Assembly (NCBI GenBank): GCA_963706875.1
Contig: CAVPNW010000016.1
Span: forward strand, 62,001-126,000
Source of the DNA: Prado023 sp963706875
GTDB taxonomy: Bacteria; Actinomycetota; Actinomycetes; S36-B12; CAIYMF01
DNA length: 64,000 bases
Reading direction: 5' to 3'
In this document: positions 1 to 10,724 of the stretch, piece after piece
Layout of the letters: each line of letters begins with the position of its first letter
How positions within the stretch are numbered: the stretch's first letter is position 1
Translations under genes and position numbers: made by a program
The notes under the pieces: generated by a model
Database searches by the model: none
Told to the model about the DNA's origin: nothing
Seen by the model: the letters and a program-made list of their open reading frames with translations, nothing else

Positions 1-333
1 CCCGTCGTCGAGGCGGAACGATGTGCCCACGATCCCGTGCATCCCCGGCGGCAGGCCCGTGCCCAGGCTCGTCAGCGACACGCAGGTCGTGGAGGGGAAC
101 GGAGCCGCCAGCGGGCCGATCTCGCGCATGGCGGCCAGCCGGGGTGCCAGGGTGGCGTGCTCCGCGAGCTGGAGGGCGCCCAGGCCGTCAACCAGCAGCA
201 CGATGACGTGCTGCGGCTCCCCCACCGAGTCCCGCAGGGGCGTGATCAAGCCGTTCGCGTCCGCCGGGAACCCCGGCACGCCCAGCAGGTGCGCGGCTGC
301 GGGCAGGAGCTCGGCCAGGGGCCGCGGCGTCAC
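1..333 (-). CDS. Alkaline phosphatase family phosphodiesterase, N-terminal part (3' end off window)
   Basis: The visible 111 residues are the N-terminus; the rest lies beyond base 1. A metal-binding segment HVIVLLVDGLGA (about residues 36-47) and a nucleophile segment PFPSTTCVSL (about 74-83, Thr as likely nucleophile) are those of the alkaline phosphatase/nucleotide pyrophosphatase superfamily (COG1524 type), which hydrolyses phosphodiesters or phosphomonoesters with two metal ions. No signal peptide is visible. The GTG start overlaps the stop of the upstream DUF5998 gene as GTGA, so the two are translationally coupled. The substrate cannot be told from this fragment. Confidence 0.85.
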   Translation of the reverse strand, partial: MTPRPLAELLPAAAHLLGVPGFPADANGLITPLRDSVGEPQHVIVLLVDGLGALQLAEHATLAPRLAAMREIGPLAAPFPSTTCVSLTSLGTGLPPGMHGIVGTSFRLDDG

Positions 334-905
334 TGGGCGTGCTGGCTGATCGCCGCCGACAGCGCAGCGGCGAACTCCAGCGTCCGGACCACAGCGTCCG
401 CGCCGTCACCGGCCTCTGAGACACGCAGGGAGAAGTCGTCGTTGGAGGCAGCCCCGGTGAAGCCGTGGTCGGCGGTGCATTCGGGGTCCCCACAACCCGC
501 GGGCTCGAGATCCAGCCGCGACACCGCACCCCAGCCGATGGTCAGCATCACCTCGCGGACGGCCCCGCCCGGCTTGTGCAGCGCGGGGTTGCCCACGATC
601 CGGTTCACCACGACCGACTTGACGTCTGCAAGTCGCACGGCCTCGGAGTTCGCCGAGGCGTAGGGCACGGGGCAGGACTCGTCGGGCGGGAAGTCGTCGA
701 TGTGCAGCACGAGCAGCCGGGTCCCGGTGAGCAGCAGCAGCGAGATGTGCCGGCGCAGCTCCTCGCGGTCGAAGGTGGCCTCGTGCTGGATGACGTAGCT
801 GAGGGGCTCCTCGTCGGCAAGGGCGGTGGCCATGGTGTCGGCGACGAGCTCTGGGTAGTAGCCGGATGCAGCGATCTCGGAGCGCAGCTGGGACTTGGGG
901 TTCAC
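330..905 (-). CDS. DUF5998 family protein
   Basis: This 191-residue protein is the size and sequence type of DUF5998, a conserved actinobacterial family of unknown function. It has no signal peptide or membrane segment and looks cytosolic. Features are an acidic middle (LHIDDFPPDE) and a short GCGDPECTADHG segment near residue 148 with two cysteines and a histidine, which might bind a metal (inference only). The start is GTG at 905, preceded by a GGGAGGA-like site about 10 bases upstream. It follows the GNAT/acyl-CoA synthetase gene after 21 bases and overlaps the phosphodiesterase gene by 4 bases, so the three probably form one transcription unit. Confidence 0.85.
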   Translation of the reverse strand: MNPKSQLRSEIAASGYYPELVADTMATALADEEPLSYVIQHEATFDREELRRHISLLLLTGTRLLVLHIDDFPPDESCPVPYASANSEAVRLADVKSVVVNRIVGNPALHKPGGAVREVMLTIGWGAVSRLDLEPAGCGDPECTADHGFTGAASNDDFSLRVSEAGDGADAVVRTLEFAAALSAAISQHAQ

Positions 906-926
906 CGGGGAATCCTCCCACGTCCC

Positions 927-3671
927 TCAGGCATCCAGCAGCCTGCGGACCCCCACGTCCAGTCGCTCCCACTGCATCCTGATGCGACCGGTGGCCCCGA
1001 GGACCGCCGCGCCGGAGCCCGACACGACGATCGGGTTGAGGTCCAGCGAGGCCAACGCCGGCACGTCGTCGAGCAGGAGCCCGAGGCGGGCGATGATCTG
1101 GCACAGGGCCTCCACGTCCACGGGGTCGGCACCCCGGTAGCCACGCAGAAGCGGTGCCGCCTTCGGGGCAGCGACGAGGCGGCGGGCCTCGGCCATGCTC
1201 AGCGGCGGGATGCGGTAGGAGTGATCTCCCAGCAGCTCGGAGGCGACGCCGCCGACGCCGAACCGGACGACCGGCCCGAACAGGGGGTCGTCGACGGCAC
1301 CGGCCAGGGTGGGGACCCCCGGGGGCGCCATCGACTGCACGACGAGCCGGTGGCCGGCCATCTCGTCGAGCTGGGCGACCATCGACAGGTAGGCGCCCCG
1401 CACGGCCCGCTCGGACTCGAGGTTCATCCGGACGCTGCCGAGATCGACCCGGTGGGCAAGCCAGGGCGCGGTCGTCTTGAGCACCACGGGATACCCGAGC
1501 TCCTCGGCGGCCTGGACCGCCTGCTCCTCCGAGCGGACCGGCCGCGAGGGCCACACGCGGATCCCGTAGCACGCCAGCAGGTCGGCTACCTGGTCTGCCG
1601 TGAGGTCCACGCCGGGGGCGGTCGGGTCCATGGCGTCGGGATCCTCGGAGTCCTCCATCAGGACCGCGGTCGAGTCCTTGCGCGCCTCGGCCAACCAGTC
1701 GGCCACCAGTGCGCTGGCCGCCTCCGGATCCACATCCGGGAAGGCCGGGACATCCACCTGCTCTGCGTCGCGCCACCGGGCGTACCCGCGCACCAGCGCC
1801 AGGGCGTGGATGGCGTCCTCGACGTTGGAGAAGGTGGGGACCGACCCGTGCTCGGGGCGCCCGTCGGGCCCGTTCAAGGGCAGCAGGCCCATCCCGGCCG
1901 GGATCAGCCCGGTGCCGTCGGCCGCCGGCATGATCGCCACGATCGGCTTGTTCGAGTCCGTGCTGACGGCGGTGATCGCGGCGTGCACATCCGCCTGATC
2001 CGCGCCCACGCTCGGGATGTGGACGAACACCACGGCATCGCAGGCCGTGTGCTCCGCGGCGGCGCGAAGGGCTGAGGCGATCTCCGCGGCGGGGGCCGAC
2101 TGGGGAAGGCTGGGCTGGCCGTAGGCGACGGTCATGCGCACCGACTCGATCGCGTCCGCGGCCAGGATCTCCAGCGCGGCGGAGGTGCCGATCACCGCGA
2201 CCCGATCCCCCCGCGGCAGCGGCTGGTAGGCCAGGATCGCCGCGACGTCGAACAGCTCGCCCAGCGACGAGGTCTGGATCACCCCGCTCTGCTCGAACAC
2301 GGCATCCACCGCGCCCGGAGGGAGCGTGGTGCGTCGCACGTGGTGGCCCAGGGGCAGGGTCTGCGTGTAGCGACCGCTGCGCACCGCCACGACCGGCTTG
2401 GTGCGGCTCAGCCGGCGGGTGATCCGCGTGAACTTGCGCGGATTGCCGATGCTCTCCAGGTACAGCAGGATCAGGCTGGTCGCGGCGTCGGCCTCCCAGT
2501 ACTGCAGCAGGTCGTTGGCCGACACGTCGGCACGGTTGCCGGCCGAGACGAAGCTGCTCAGCCCCAGGCCCCGGCGCGCCACGGTCTCCAGGACCGTCAC
2601 CCCGAGGGCCCCCGACTGGCAGAACAGCCCCACCCGCCCGCGTCCGGGGACCAGCGGTGACAGGCTCGCGTTCAGGCTCACACGTGGGTCGGTGTTGATG
2701 ATCCCGAGGCAGTTGGGGCCCACGACCCGCATGCCGGACTCGCGGGCGGTGCGCACGAGCTGACGCTGGCGCGCGCGGCCCTCGTCGGTTGCGGTGTCGG
2801 CGAAGCCGGAGGAGACCACGACCAGGCCGCTGACGCCGGCGGCCGCGCACTCCGCGACCACGGGCAGGACCGCGTCGGCCGGGACCGCGACGACCGCGAG
2901 GTCCACCGGCTGCGGGATGTCGGTGATGTGCCGGTACGCAGGGATCCCGAGGATCGAGTCCGCCTCCGGGTGGATCGCGTAGAGCGGACCCGGGGAGCCG
3001 TAGTCGCGCAGGTGGCGCAGGAGCTCGTTGCCGATGCGCCCAGGGGTCCGGGAGGCGCCGATGACCGCGACCCCGACCGGGTTGAGCAGGCGCTCCACCG
3101 AGCGGGCCTCGCTGCGGTGCTCACGCGCCGCTCGCACGTCCAGGACCTTCTCCGTGGGCTCGAGATCGAAGGTGAGGTGGAAGACCCCATCCTCCATCCG
3201 CTGGCTGACCACGTACCCGGCCTCGCGGAACGTGGCCAGCATCTTGCGGTTGTTGGGCAGCACCTCGGCCACGAAGCGGCGCAGCCCGACCTCCCAGGCC
3301 GCGGCCGCGAGGTGCTCGAGGAGCACCGCACCCAGCCCCCGGCTCTGGTGGTCGTCGCGCACCACGAACGCCACCTCGGCGTCTCGCGGGCTGAGCCGGT
3401 CGAAGCGCGCCACCGCGATGAGCTCCCCGCCCTCCGTGGCCACCAGCGCGACGCGGTCGGAGTAGTCCACGTTCACGAACCGCTCGACGTCGCGGTCGGA
3501 GAGCTCCGGGTAGGGGGCGAAGAAGCGGAAGTAGATGGTCTCGGCCGACAGCCTCGAGTGGAACTCGACCAGGCGGGGGGCGTCGTCGGGCCGGATCGGG
3601 CGCACGTGGCAGGGCCGCCCATCGCGGAGCACCACATCGGCCTCCCAATGGGCCGGGTACTCAGATGCCAC
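927..3671 (-). CDS. GNAT acetyltransferase fused to ADP-forming acyl-CoA synthetase-like protein
   Basis: A 914-residue fusion. Residues about 1-170 are a GNAT N-acetyltransferase domain (VVRDDHQSRGLGAVLLEHLA is the acetyl-CoA loop). From about residue 195 there is a CoA-binding Rossmann domain (GVAVIGASRTPGRIGNELL), then succinyl-CoA-ligase-like domains (VGPNCLGIIN, FCQSGALGV) and, after about 690, an ATP-grasp segment (YPVVLKTTAPWLAHR; DLNPIVV). This architecture is that of protein lysine acetyltransferases of the Pat type, in which the synthetase half is often regulatory rather than catalytic. Known relatives acetylate acyl-CoA synthetases; the target here is unknown. The GTG start lies 6 bases after a TAGGGT hexamer, so the mRNA is probably leaderless. 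Confidence 0.9.
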   Translation of the reverse strand: MASEYPAHWEADVVLRDGRPCHVRPIRPDDAPRLVEFHSRLSAETIYFRFFAPYPELSDRDVERFVNVDYSDRVALVATEGGELIAVARFDRLSPRDAEVAFVVRDDHQSRGLGAVLLEHLAAAAWEVGLRRFVAEVLPNNRKMLATFREAGYVVSQRMEDGVFHLTFDLEPTEKVLDVRAAREHRSEARSVERLLNPVGVAVIGASRTPGRIGNELLRHLRDYGSPGPLYAIHPEADSILGIPAYRHITDIPQPVDLAVVAVPADAVLPVVAECAAAGVSGLVVVSSGFADTATDEGRARQRQLVRTARESGMRVVGPNCLGIINTDPRVSLNASLSPLVPGRGRVGLFCQSGALGVTVLETVARRGLGLSSFVSAGNRADVSANDLLQYWEADAATSLILLYLESIGNPRKFTRITRRLSRTKPVVAVRSGRYTQTLPLGHHVRRTTLPPGAVDAVFEQSGVIQTSSLGELFDVAAILAYQPLPRGDRVAVIGTSAALEILAADAIESVRMTVAYGQPSLPQSAPAAEIASALRAAAEHTACDAVVFVHIPSVGADQADVHAAITAVSTDSNKPIVAIMPAADGTGLIPAGMGLLPLNGPDGRPEHGSVPTFSNVEDAIHALALVRGYARWRDAEQVDVPAFPDVDPEAASALVADWLAEARKDSTAVLMEDSEDPDAMDPTAPGVDLTADQVADLLACYGIRVWPSRPVRSEEQAVQAAEELGYPVVLKTTAPWLAHRVDLGSVRMNLESERAVRGAYLSMVAQLDEMAGHRLVVQSMAPPGVPTLAGAVDDPLFGPVVRFGVGGVASELLGDHSYRIPPLSMAEARRLVAAPKAAPLLRGYRGADPVDVEALCQIIARLGLLLDDVPALASLDLNPIVVSGSGAAVLGATGRIRMQWERLDVGVRRLLDA

Positions 3672-3677
3672 GGCACC

Positions 3678-3683
3678 ACCCTA
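3678..3683 (-). promoter_or_regulatory. Leaderless -10 hexamer for the GNAT/synthetase gene
   Basis: TAGGGT on the minus strand, 6 bases before the GTG at 3671 with no ribosome-binding site between. The spacing puts transcription start at or next to the start codon. Confidence 0.5.
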
Positions 3684-3761
3684 GGGGCCACCGGCACGTC
3701 GGTCGACCCGGTCGGGCCCGGCGTCGGCGACAATGTGGGCCTGCCGCGCACAAGGAGCACC

Positions 3762-6227
3762 ATGGCCCGTCGCACACCACCGCCCAGCGAGCCCGTCGCC
3801 GACCAGATCGTCGACATCGACATCACCACCGAGATGCAGGGCTCGTTCCTGGAGTACGCCTACTCGGTCATCTACTCCCGCGCGCTGCCGGACGCCCGCG
3901 ACGGGCTCAAGCCGGTGCAGCGCCGGATCCTCTACACGATGAACGAGATGGGCCTGCGCCCGGACCGCGGTCACGTCAAGAGCGCCCGTGTCGTCGGCGA
4001 GGTGATGGGCAAGCTGCATCCGCACGGCGATGCCGCCATCTACGACGCGCTGGTCCGGATGGCCCAGTCGTTCTCCCTGCGCATGCCGCTGGTCGACGGC
4101 CACGGCAACTTCGGCTCCCTCGACGACGGCCCGGCCGCCTACCGGTACACCGAGTGCCGGATGGATCCGGCAGCCCTGCCGATGGTCGCAGGGCTCGACG
4201 AGGAGGTCGTGGACTTCGCGCCGAACTACGACGGGCGCGAGCTGGAGCCGGTCGTGCTGCCGGCCGCGTACCCGAACCTGCTGGTCAACGGCGCGTCGGG
4301 CATCGCCGTCGGCATGGCCACGAACATGGCCCCGCACAACCTCGGCGAGGTGATCGCCGCCGCGCGTCACCTGCTGGCCCACCCGCAGGCCACGACCGAC
4401 GACCTGATGCGCTTCGTGCCCGGTCCGGACCTGCCCACCGGTGGGCGGATCGTCGGCCTGGACGGCGTGCGCGACGCCTACCACACGGGCCGTGGGACGT
4501 TCCGGATGCGGGCCACGGCGAAGGTGGAGCAGATCACCGCCCGCCGATCCGGCCTGGTGATCACCGAGCTGCCGTGGAATGTCGGCCCCGAGAAGGTCAT
4601 CGAGAAGATCCGCGAGCTCTACAACGCGAAGAAGATCACGGGCATCGCCGACGTCACCGACCTGACCGACGGGGAGAAGGGCCTGCACCTTGTCATCGAG
4701 CTCAAGAGCGGGTTCGTCCCCGAGGCGGTCCTCGACCAGCTCTACCGGCTCACCCCGCTCGAGGAGTCCTTCGGGATCAACAACGTCACGCTGGTGGACG
4801 GCCAGCCCCAGACCCTGGGGCTCAAGCGGCTGCTCGAGGTCTACCTGGCCCATCGACTGGAGGTCGTGCGCCGGCGCAGCCAGTTCCGCCGGACGAAGGC
4901 CGCCGACCGACTTCACCTGGTCGACGGGCTGCTCATCGCGATCCTCGACATCGACGAGGTCATCGCCGTCATCCGCTCCAGCGACGACACCGCGGCTGCC
5001 CGGGCACGGCTGATGAGCGTGTTCGACCTGTCCGAGGTCCAGGCCAACTACATCCTCGAGATGCCCCTGCGCCGCCTGACGAAGTTCAGCCGCATCGAGC
5101 TGGAGTCCGAGCGCGACGACCTGAACCGTACGATCGCCGAGCTCGACCGGCTGCTCAACGACCCCGCGGCGCTCAAGGACCTGGTGTCCATCGAGCTTGC
5201 CGAGGTCGCCGCAGCGCACGCCACCCCGCGGCGCACGGTCCTGCTCGAGGGCCCGGCACCGGTCCGCGGTGCGGCCGCAGCGGTCGCCCCCCTCGAGCTC
5301 GCTGACGACCCGTGCGAGGTGCTGCTGTCCAGCACCGGGCTGATCGCGCGCCGGGCCCTGCCGGAGCCTGAGGACGCCGGGGGCCAGGGGGTTGCCCCGG
5401 CGGCGGGTCCCCGCGGGACCCACGATGTGGTCGTGGCCCGCGCCGGCGCCACGGTCCGGGGGCATGTCGGGGTCGTCACCTCGGCCGGGCGGGTCGTGCG
5501 CGCCCATGTCCAGGACCTGCCGAGCCTGCCCGGGACGGCCGGTGCGGTGAGCCTGGCCGGTGGGGCACCACTGGGAGCGTTCCTGACCCTGGAGCGCGGG
5601 GAGTCCGTGGTGGGTCTCGCGAGCCTCATCCCCGGTGCCCCCACGCTGGCCCTGGCCACGGCGTCCGGCGTCATCAAGCGGGTCGCTGACGAGCCAGCCC
5701 CGAACCGCGACTCCTGGGAGGTCATCAGGCTCGCCGACCGGGACATCGTCGTCGGAGCACTGCCGGTTGCAGACGACGACGAGCTGGTGCTGCTGGCCGA
5801 CGACGCACAGCTCCTGCGGTTCCCGGCGTCCTCGGTCCGCCCCCAGGGCCGCGCGGCCGGGGGCATGGCGGGGATCAAGCTGTCCGGGGGCGCCCAGGTG
5901 ATCGCACTCGGGGTGTGGAGCCCGGGCAGTCCCGGCGTCGTCGTGACCCTGGCCTCGGACTCCGCCGCCCTGCTCGACGCCGGCGGCTCCCTGAAGGTGA
6001 CGCGTGGGGACGTCTTCCCCGGCAAGGGACGGGCGACCGGCGGCGTCCGGGCGCATCGGTTCCTCAAGGGCGAGGACGTCCTGACCCGGGGGTGGATCAC
6101 GACGTGGCCCGCCGCGGCTGCCTCAGGCAGCGGCGAGCCGATCGACCTGCCAGCGCCGGACGACCGCCGCGATGGCTCGGGCGCTCCGTGTGCCACAGCT
6201 CCCGCAGCGGTGTCGGCGCGGGTATGA
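3762..6227 (+). CDS. Type IIA DNA topoisomerase subunit A (ParC/GyrA-like)
   Basis: An 821-residue subunit that cuts and rejoins DNA. The N-terminal winged-helix region has the signature GLKPVQRRILYTMNEMG and the active-site tyrosine in AAYRYTECR (Tyr129), then the tower and coiled-coil region, and a C-terminal beta-pinwheel from about residue 510. I do not see the GyrA box (QRRGGKG), which favours a topoisomerase IV-like decatenase or second gyrase-type enzyme over the main GyrA. No subunit B gene is next to it. ATG 3762 is chosen because AAGGAG sits 4 bases upstream and the family motifs begin right after; the frame is open far upstream only by chance. The stop overlaps the next start as ATGA. 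Confidence 0.92.
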   Translation: MARRTPPPSEPVADQIVDIDITTEMQGSFLEYAYSVIYSRALPDARDGLKPVQRRILYTMNEMGLRPDRGHVKSARVVGEVMGKLHPHGDAAIYDALVRMAQSFSLRMPLVDGHGNFGSLDDGPAAYRYTECRMDPAALPMVAGLDEEVVDFAPNYDGRELEPVVLPAAYPNLLVNGASGIAVGMATNMAPHNLGEVIAAARHLLAHPQATTDDLMRFVPGPDLPTGGRIVGLDGVRDAYHTGRGTFRMRATAKVEQITARRSGLVITELPWNVGPEKVIEKIRELYNAKKITGIADVTDLTDGEKGLHLVIELKSGFVPEAVLDQLYRLTPLEESFGINNVTLVDGQPQTLGLKRLLEVYLAHRLEVVRRRSQFRRTKAADRLHLVDGLLIAILDIDEVIAVIRSSDDTAAARARLMSVFDLSEVQANYILEMPLRRLTKFSRIELESERDDLNRTIAELDRLLNDPAALKDLVSIELAEVAAAHATPRRTVLLEGPAPVRGAAAAVAPLELADDPCEVLLSSTGLIARRALPEPEDAGGQGVAPAAGPRGTHDVVVARAGATVRGHVGVVTSAGRVVRAHVQDLPSLPGTAGAVSLAGGAPLGAFLTLERGESVVGLASLIPGAPTLALATASGVIKRVADEPAPNRDSWEVIRLADRDIVVGALPVADDDELVLLADDAQLLRFPASSVRPQGRAAGGMAGIKLSGGAQVIALGVWSPGSPGVVVTLASDSAALLDAGGSLKVTRGDVFPGKGRATGGVRAHRFLKGEDVLTRGWITTWPAAAASGSGEPIDLPAPDDRRDGSGAPCATAPAAVSARV

Positions 6228-7178
6228 GCGATCGGCCCGGGTCCCCCGGCGACGGGCAGGGCCCGGGAGGTCCGCGGTGCAGCGAGCTCTCCCGGCGGGA
6301 CGGCGAGCCCATGGCCGGCACTGCCCCGAGGGCCGACGTGTGGGTGGCCGTGGAGCACCCCCAGGGGTGGGGCGACGCAGACCTGGCACGCAGTGGTCAC
6401 GGCGTGCGAGTCCTGATGGTGCGGGGACGACGGGCGCGGCCGGAATCGGCTGCCGCGTCCGCGTCCGCATCCGAGTCCGGCACCGAGGTGGACACGACGC
6501 GAACGCCCGACGCGACCGGCGTGCGCGTGTGGGTCGGGTACGCAGCGCAGACCCCCACCCTGCGGGTGGGGCGCATCGAGCGGCCCGACGTCGTCGCCGG
6601 CTGGGACCTGGCCGACATCGCCGCCGGGTCACTGCGCGACTGGGGCCAGGCCGACCCCGACCCGCTCCTGCTCGTCTGTGCCAACGGCCGACGTGATCGC
6701 TGCTGCGGGCACTCAGGCGGCCGGTTGGCCGACGCCCTCTGGCGCGGTCCCCACGCAGAGCGGGTGCTGACCTGCACGCACCTCGGCGGTCACCGGTTCG
6801 CCCCCACTGCACTGCTCCTGCCTGTCGGGGCCCTGCACGGCCGTCTGGACGAGCCTGGTGCGGCGGGCCTGCTCACGGCCGCCACGGGGGGTCAGATGGA
6901 CGCGGGCACATTGCGGGGCCTGAGCACGCTCGATCCGGCGGCCCAGGTGGCCGAGGTCCACGCGCGCACGGTCACCGGGTACGGCGGGCTGGCACCTCTG
7001 CAGGTCGAGCTCGACCGCCCCACACGATCCCGACCGGATGGGCGCCACCGTGCGCGGCTGGGATCCCCAGGTCGGGCAGCAACCGCTGGAGTTCGGACTG
7101 GTGCGGACCAGCGGTCCGGCCCTGCTGTCATGCGGCCGCGAGCCGGAAGGAACCACACACTGGTCCATCGCCCCCTGA
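6224..7178 (+). CDS. Sucrase/ferredoxin-like protein, with a +1 frameshift
   Basis: The protein belongs to the sucrase/ferredoxin-like family (thioredoxin-fold 2Fe-2S type). It has LLVCANGRRDRCCGHSGG near residue 160 and CTHLGGHRFAPTALLLP near 190, the two family motifs with cysteine and histidine ligands. Its role is unknown; a redox function is inferred. The frame from ATG 6224 leaves the family pattern after LQVELDR (about 7018), while the +1 frame continues with VRGWDPQ and ALLSCGREPEGTTHW to a TGA at 7176-7178, the expected C-terminus. One base is therefore extra near CCCCA at 7018-7024. If uncorrected, the frame runs on without a stop into the downstream SDR gene. Start and upstream stop overlap as ATGA. 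Confidence 0.8.
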
Positions 7179-7399
7179 CCCAGCCCCCAACAGCCCTCGC
7201 CACCCCTGTCCCCCTGCCCTCCTCTGATTCGTCCACTTCCGCGCGGACCGTTCCCGGATTCGTCCGCCGTAGCGACGACGGATGGTCGCAGGAGCGGACG
7301 GATCGAATTGGCTGGGGGACGCCGGGACCTCCGCGCGTCCGCGTGCGCGTCGGCCACCACCGGAGCGGCTCCCCCATCCCGACACCGATCGGGAGCACA
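7179..7399 (+). other. Non-coding gap before the SDR gene
   Basis: 221 bases with no convincing gene. It begins with a C-rich run and contains repeated ATTCGTCC words (about 7227 and 7257) and an imperfect inverted match ending near 7305 (GCGGACGGATCGAAT). It may hold the promoter of the SDR gene, but I see no clear -35/-10 pair. Confidence 0.4.
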
Positions 7400-8191
7400 A
7401 TGCGGACCATGGATCTTGGACTTGCTGGACGTACCTATCTGCTCACCGGGGCCTCGCGGGGGCTCGGCCTGGCTGCCGCGGAGGTCCTCGTCGCCGAGGG
7501 CGCCACTGTCGTGCTCTCCGCGCGTGACGACAAGGAACTGGCCAACGCCCTTGATCTCCTGGGCAGGGCCAACGCGGTGGGGATCTCCGCCGACCTCGCC
7601 GACCCCGACTCCGCCGAGCGGCTCGTGGCCGGCACCGTGGGGCGCTTCGGCCGCCTCGACGGTGCGCTCATCAGCGTCGGGGGTCCAGCGACCGGGACGC
7701 CCATGACCGTCACCGATGAGCAGTGGCGCGCGAGCTTCGAGTCGGTCCACCTCGGGGCGGTCCGGATGATGCGGGCCGTCGCGTCGGCCGCCACCGTCGA
7801 TCCCGACGCCCCGATCGGCACCGGCGCCTCGCTGCTCGCGGTGCTGTCGACCTCGGCCAAGTCCCCCATCCCCGGGCTCACCGCCAGCAACGGGCTCCGG
7901 CCCGGGCTCGCCATGCTCGTCAAGGACTTCGCCGACGAGCTCGGACCCCGCGGGATCCGGGTGAACGGCGTGATGCCCGGGCGGATCGCCACGGATCGCA
8001 CGATCGCCCTGGATGCCGCGCAGGGCAACGCCCAGGCCGCTCGGCGCAGGAACGAGGCCGCCATCCCCCTGGGCCGCTACGGCGACCCGGCGGAGTTCGG
8101 TCGCGTCGCCGCCTTCCTGCTGAGCCCCGCATCGTCCTACATCTCGGGCAGCCTCATCCCGGTCGACGGCGGGTCATTGCGCGCGCTCTGA
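7400..8191 (+). CDS. Atypical short-chain dehydrogenase/reductase (SDR) family protein
   Basis: A 263-residue SDR-fold protein. The NAD(P)-binding motif TGASRGLGLAAAEVL lies near residues 15-29, and the C-terminal segment GIRVNGVMPGRIATDR plus YISGSLIPVDGG are SDR hallmarks. The usual catalytic YxxxK is not present: its place is taken by SNGLRPGLAMLVK (around residue 163), as in an SDR subgroup whose members keep SN.LRP here. It may be a reductase with other catalytic residues or a non-catalytic relative. The ATG at 7400 is preferred to the one at 7409 because GGGAG lies 4 bases ahead of it. It converges with arfB, 24 bases apart. Confidence 0.88.
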   Translation: MRTMDLGLAGRTYLLTGASRGLGLAAAEVLVAEGATVVLSARDDKELANALDLLGRANAVGISADLADPDSAERLVAGTVGRFGRLDGALISVGGPATGTPMTVTDEQWRASFESVHLGAVRMMRAVASAATVDPDAPIGTGASLLAVLSTSAKSPIPGLTASNGLRPGLAMLVKDFADELGPRGIRVNGVMPGRIATDRTIALDAAQGNAQAARRRNEAAIPLGRYGDPAEFGRVAAFLLSPASSYISGSLIPVDGGSLRAL

Positions 8192-8215
8192 CGTGCCTGC
8201 GAGCCCTCGGCCCCA

Positions 8216-8644
8216 TCACTCCCGGTCGTCGGGGCGGCGCAGGCGCTTGACCTCGGAACGGCGCTTCTTGACCGCGATCCGCCGGTTCACCGAGCCCCGC
8301 GTCGGCTTCGTCGCCCGACGCGGCCTCGGGGGCGCAGCGATCGCCTCGGACAGGATCGCAACCATCCGGCGCTCCGCCTCCTCGCGGTTGCGGAGCTGTG
8401 AGCGGTGCTCGGATGAGGTGACCGAAAGCACGCCGTCGGACAGCCGGGCGCCCAGCCGGGCCAGCACCCGGGCACGCAGGGCAGGGCTGAGCGCCGGGGA
8501 TTCGGCCACGTCGAAGAGCAGCTCGACGCGGGAGTCTGTGGTGTTCACGCCCTGCCCTCCGGGTCCCGAGGAGCGGGAGAACCGCCATGCCAGCTCCGAC
8601 TCGGGGATCACCACCGATCCCCGGAGCCTCAACGGGCCGGGCAC
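8216..8644 (-). CDS. arfB: Alternative ribosome-rescue factor / peptidyl-tRNA hydrolase ArfB
   Basis: A 142-residue protein of the YaeJ/ICT1 type that releases peptides from ribosomes stalled at mRNA ends. The GGQ motif that enters the peptidyl-transferase centre is at residues 29-31 (SSGPGGQGVN). The long basic C-terminal tail (RRATKP, then VKKRRSEVKRLRRP) is the part that occupies the empty mRNA channel in known homologues. Length and order match the family. The start is GTG at 8644 with GGAGG about 8 bases upstream. It is convergent with the SDR gene and lies 42 bases upstream of the ABC exporter's stop. Confidence 0.93.
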   Translation of the reverse strand: MPGPLRLRGSVVIPESELAWRFSRSSGPGGQGVNTTDSRVELLFDVAESPALSPALRARVLARLGARLSDGVLSVTSSEHRSQLRNREEAERRMVAILSEAIAAPPRPRRATKPTRGSVNRRIAVKKRRSEVKRLRRPDDRE

Positions 8645-8686
8645 GGATCCACCTCCGCGAGTGCTGACGTCGCCATGGCCGGACGC

Positions 8687-10612
<1,926 letters not shown>

Positions 10613-10724
10613 CTCTCAACCCTCCGAGTGCCCAACACCACCGGCGGGCAGGATGTTCCCCTCGACCCCCGGCCACGACCGGGGAAGGGCTCAGTGTGGC
10701 GGCGCCCCGAGCAGCGATGCCAGG

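Noticed and set aside
2928..3761. Long open frame ahead of the topoisomerase gene in the same frame
   Set aside because: It is antisense to the GNAT/synthetase gene and has no family resemblance. It reflects GC-rich third positions.
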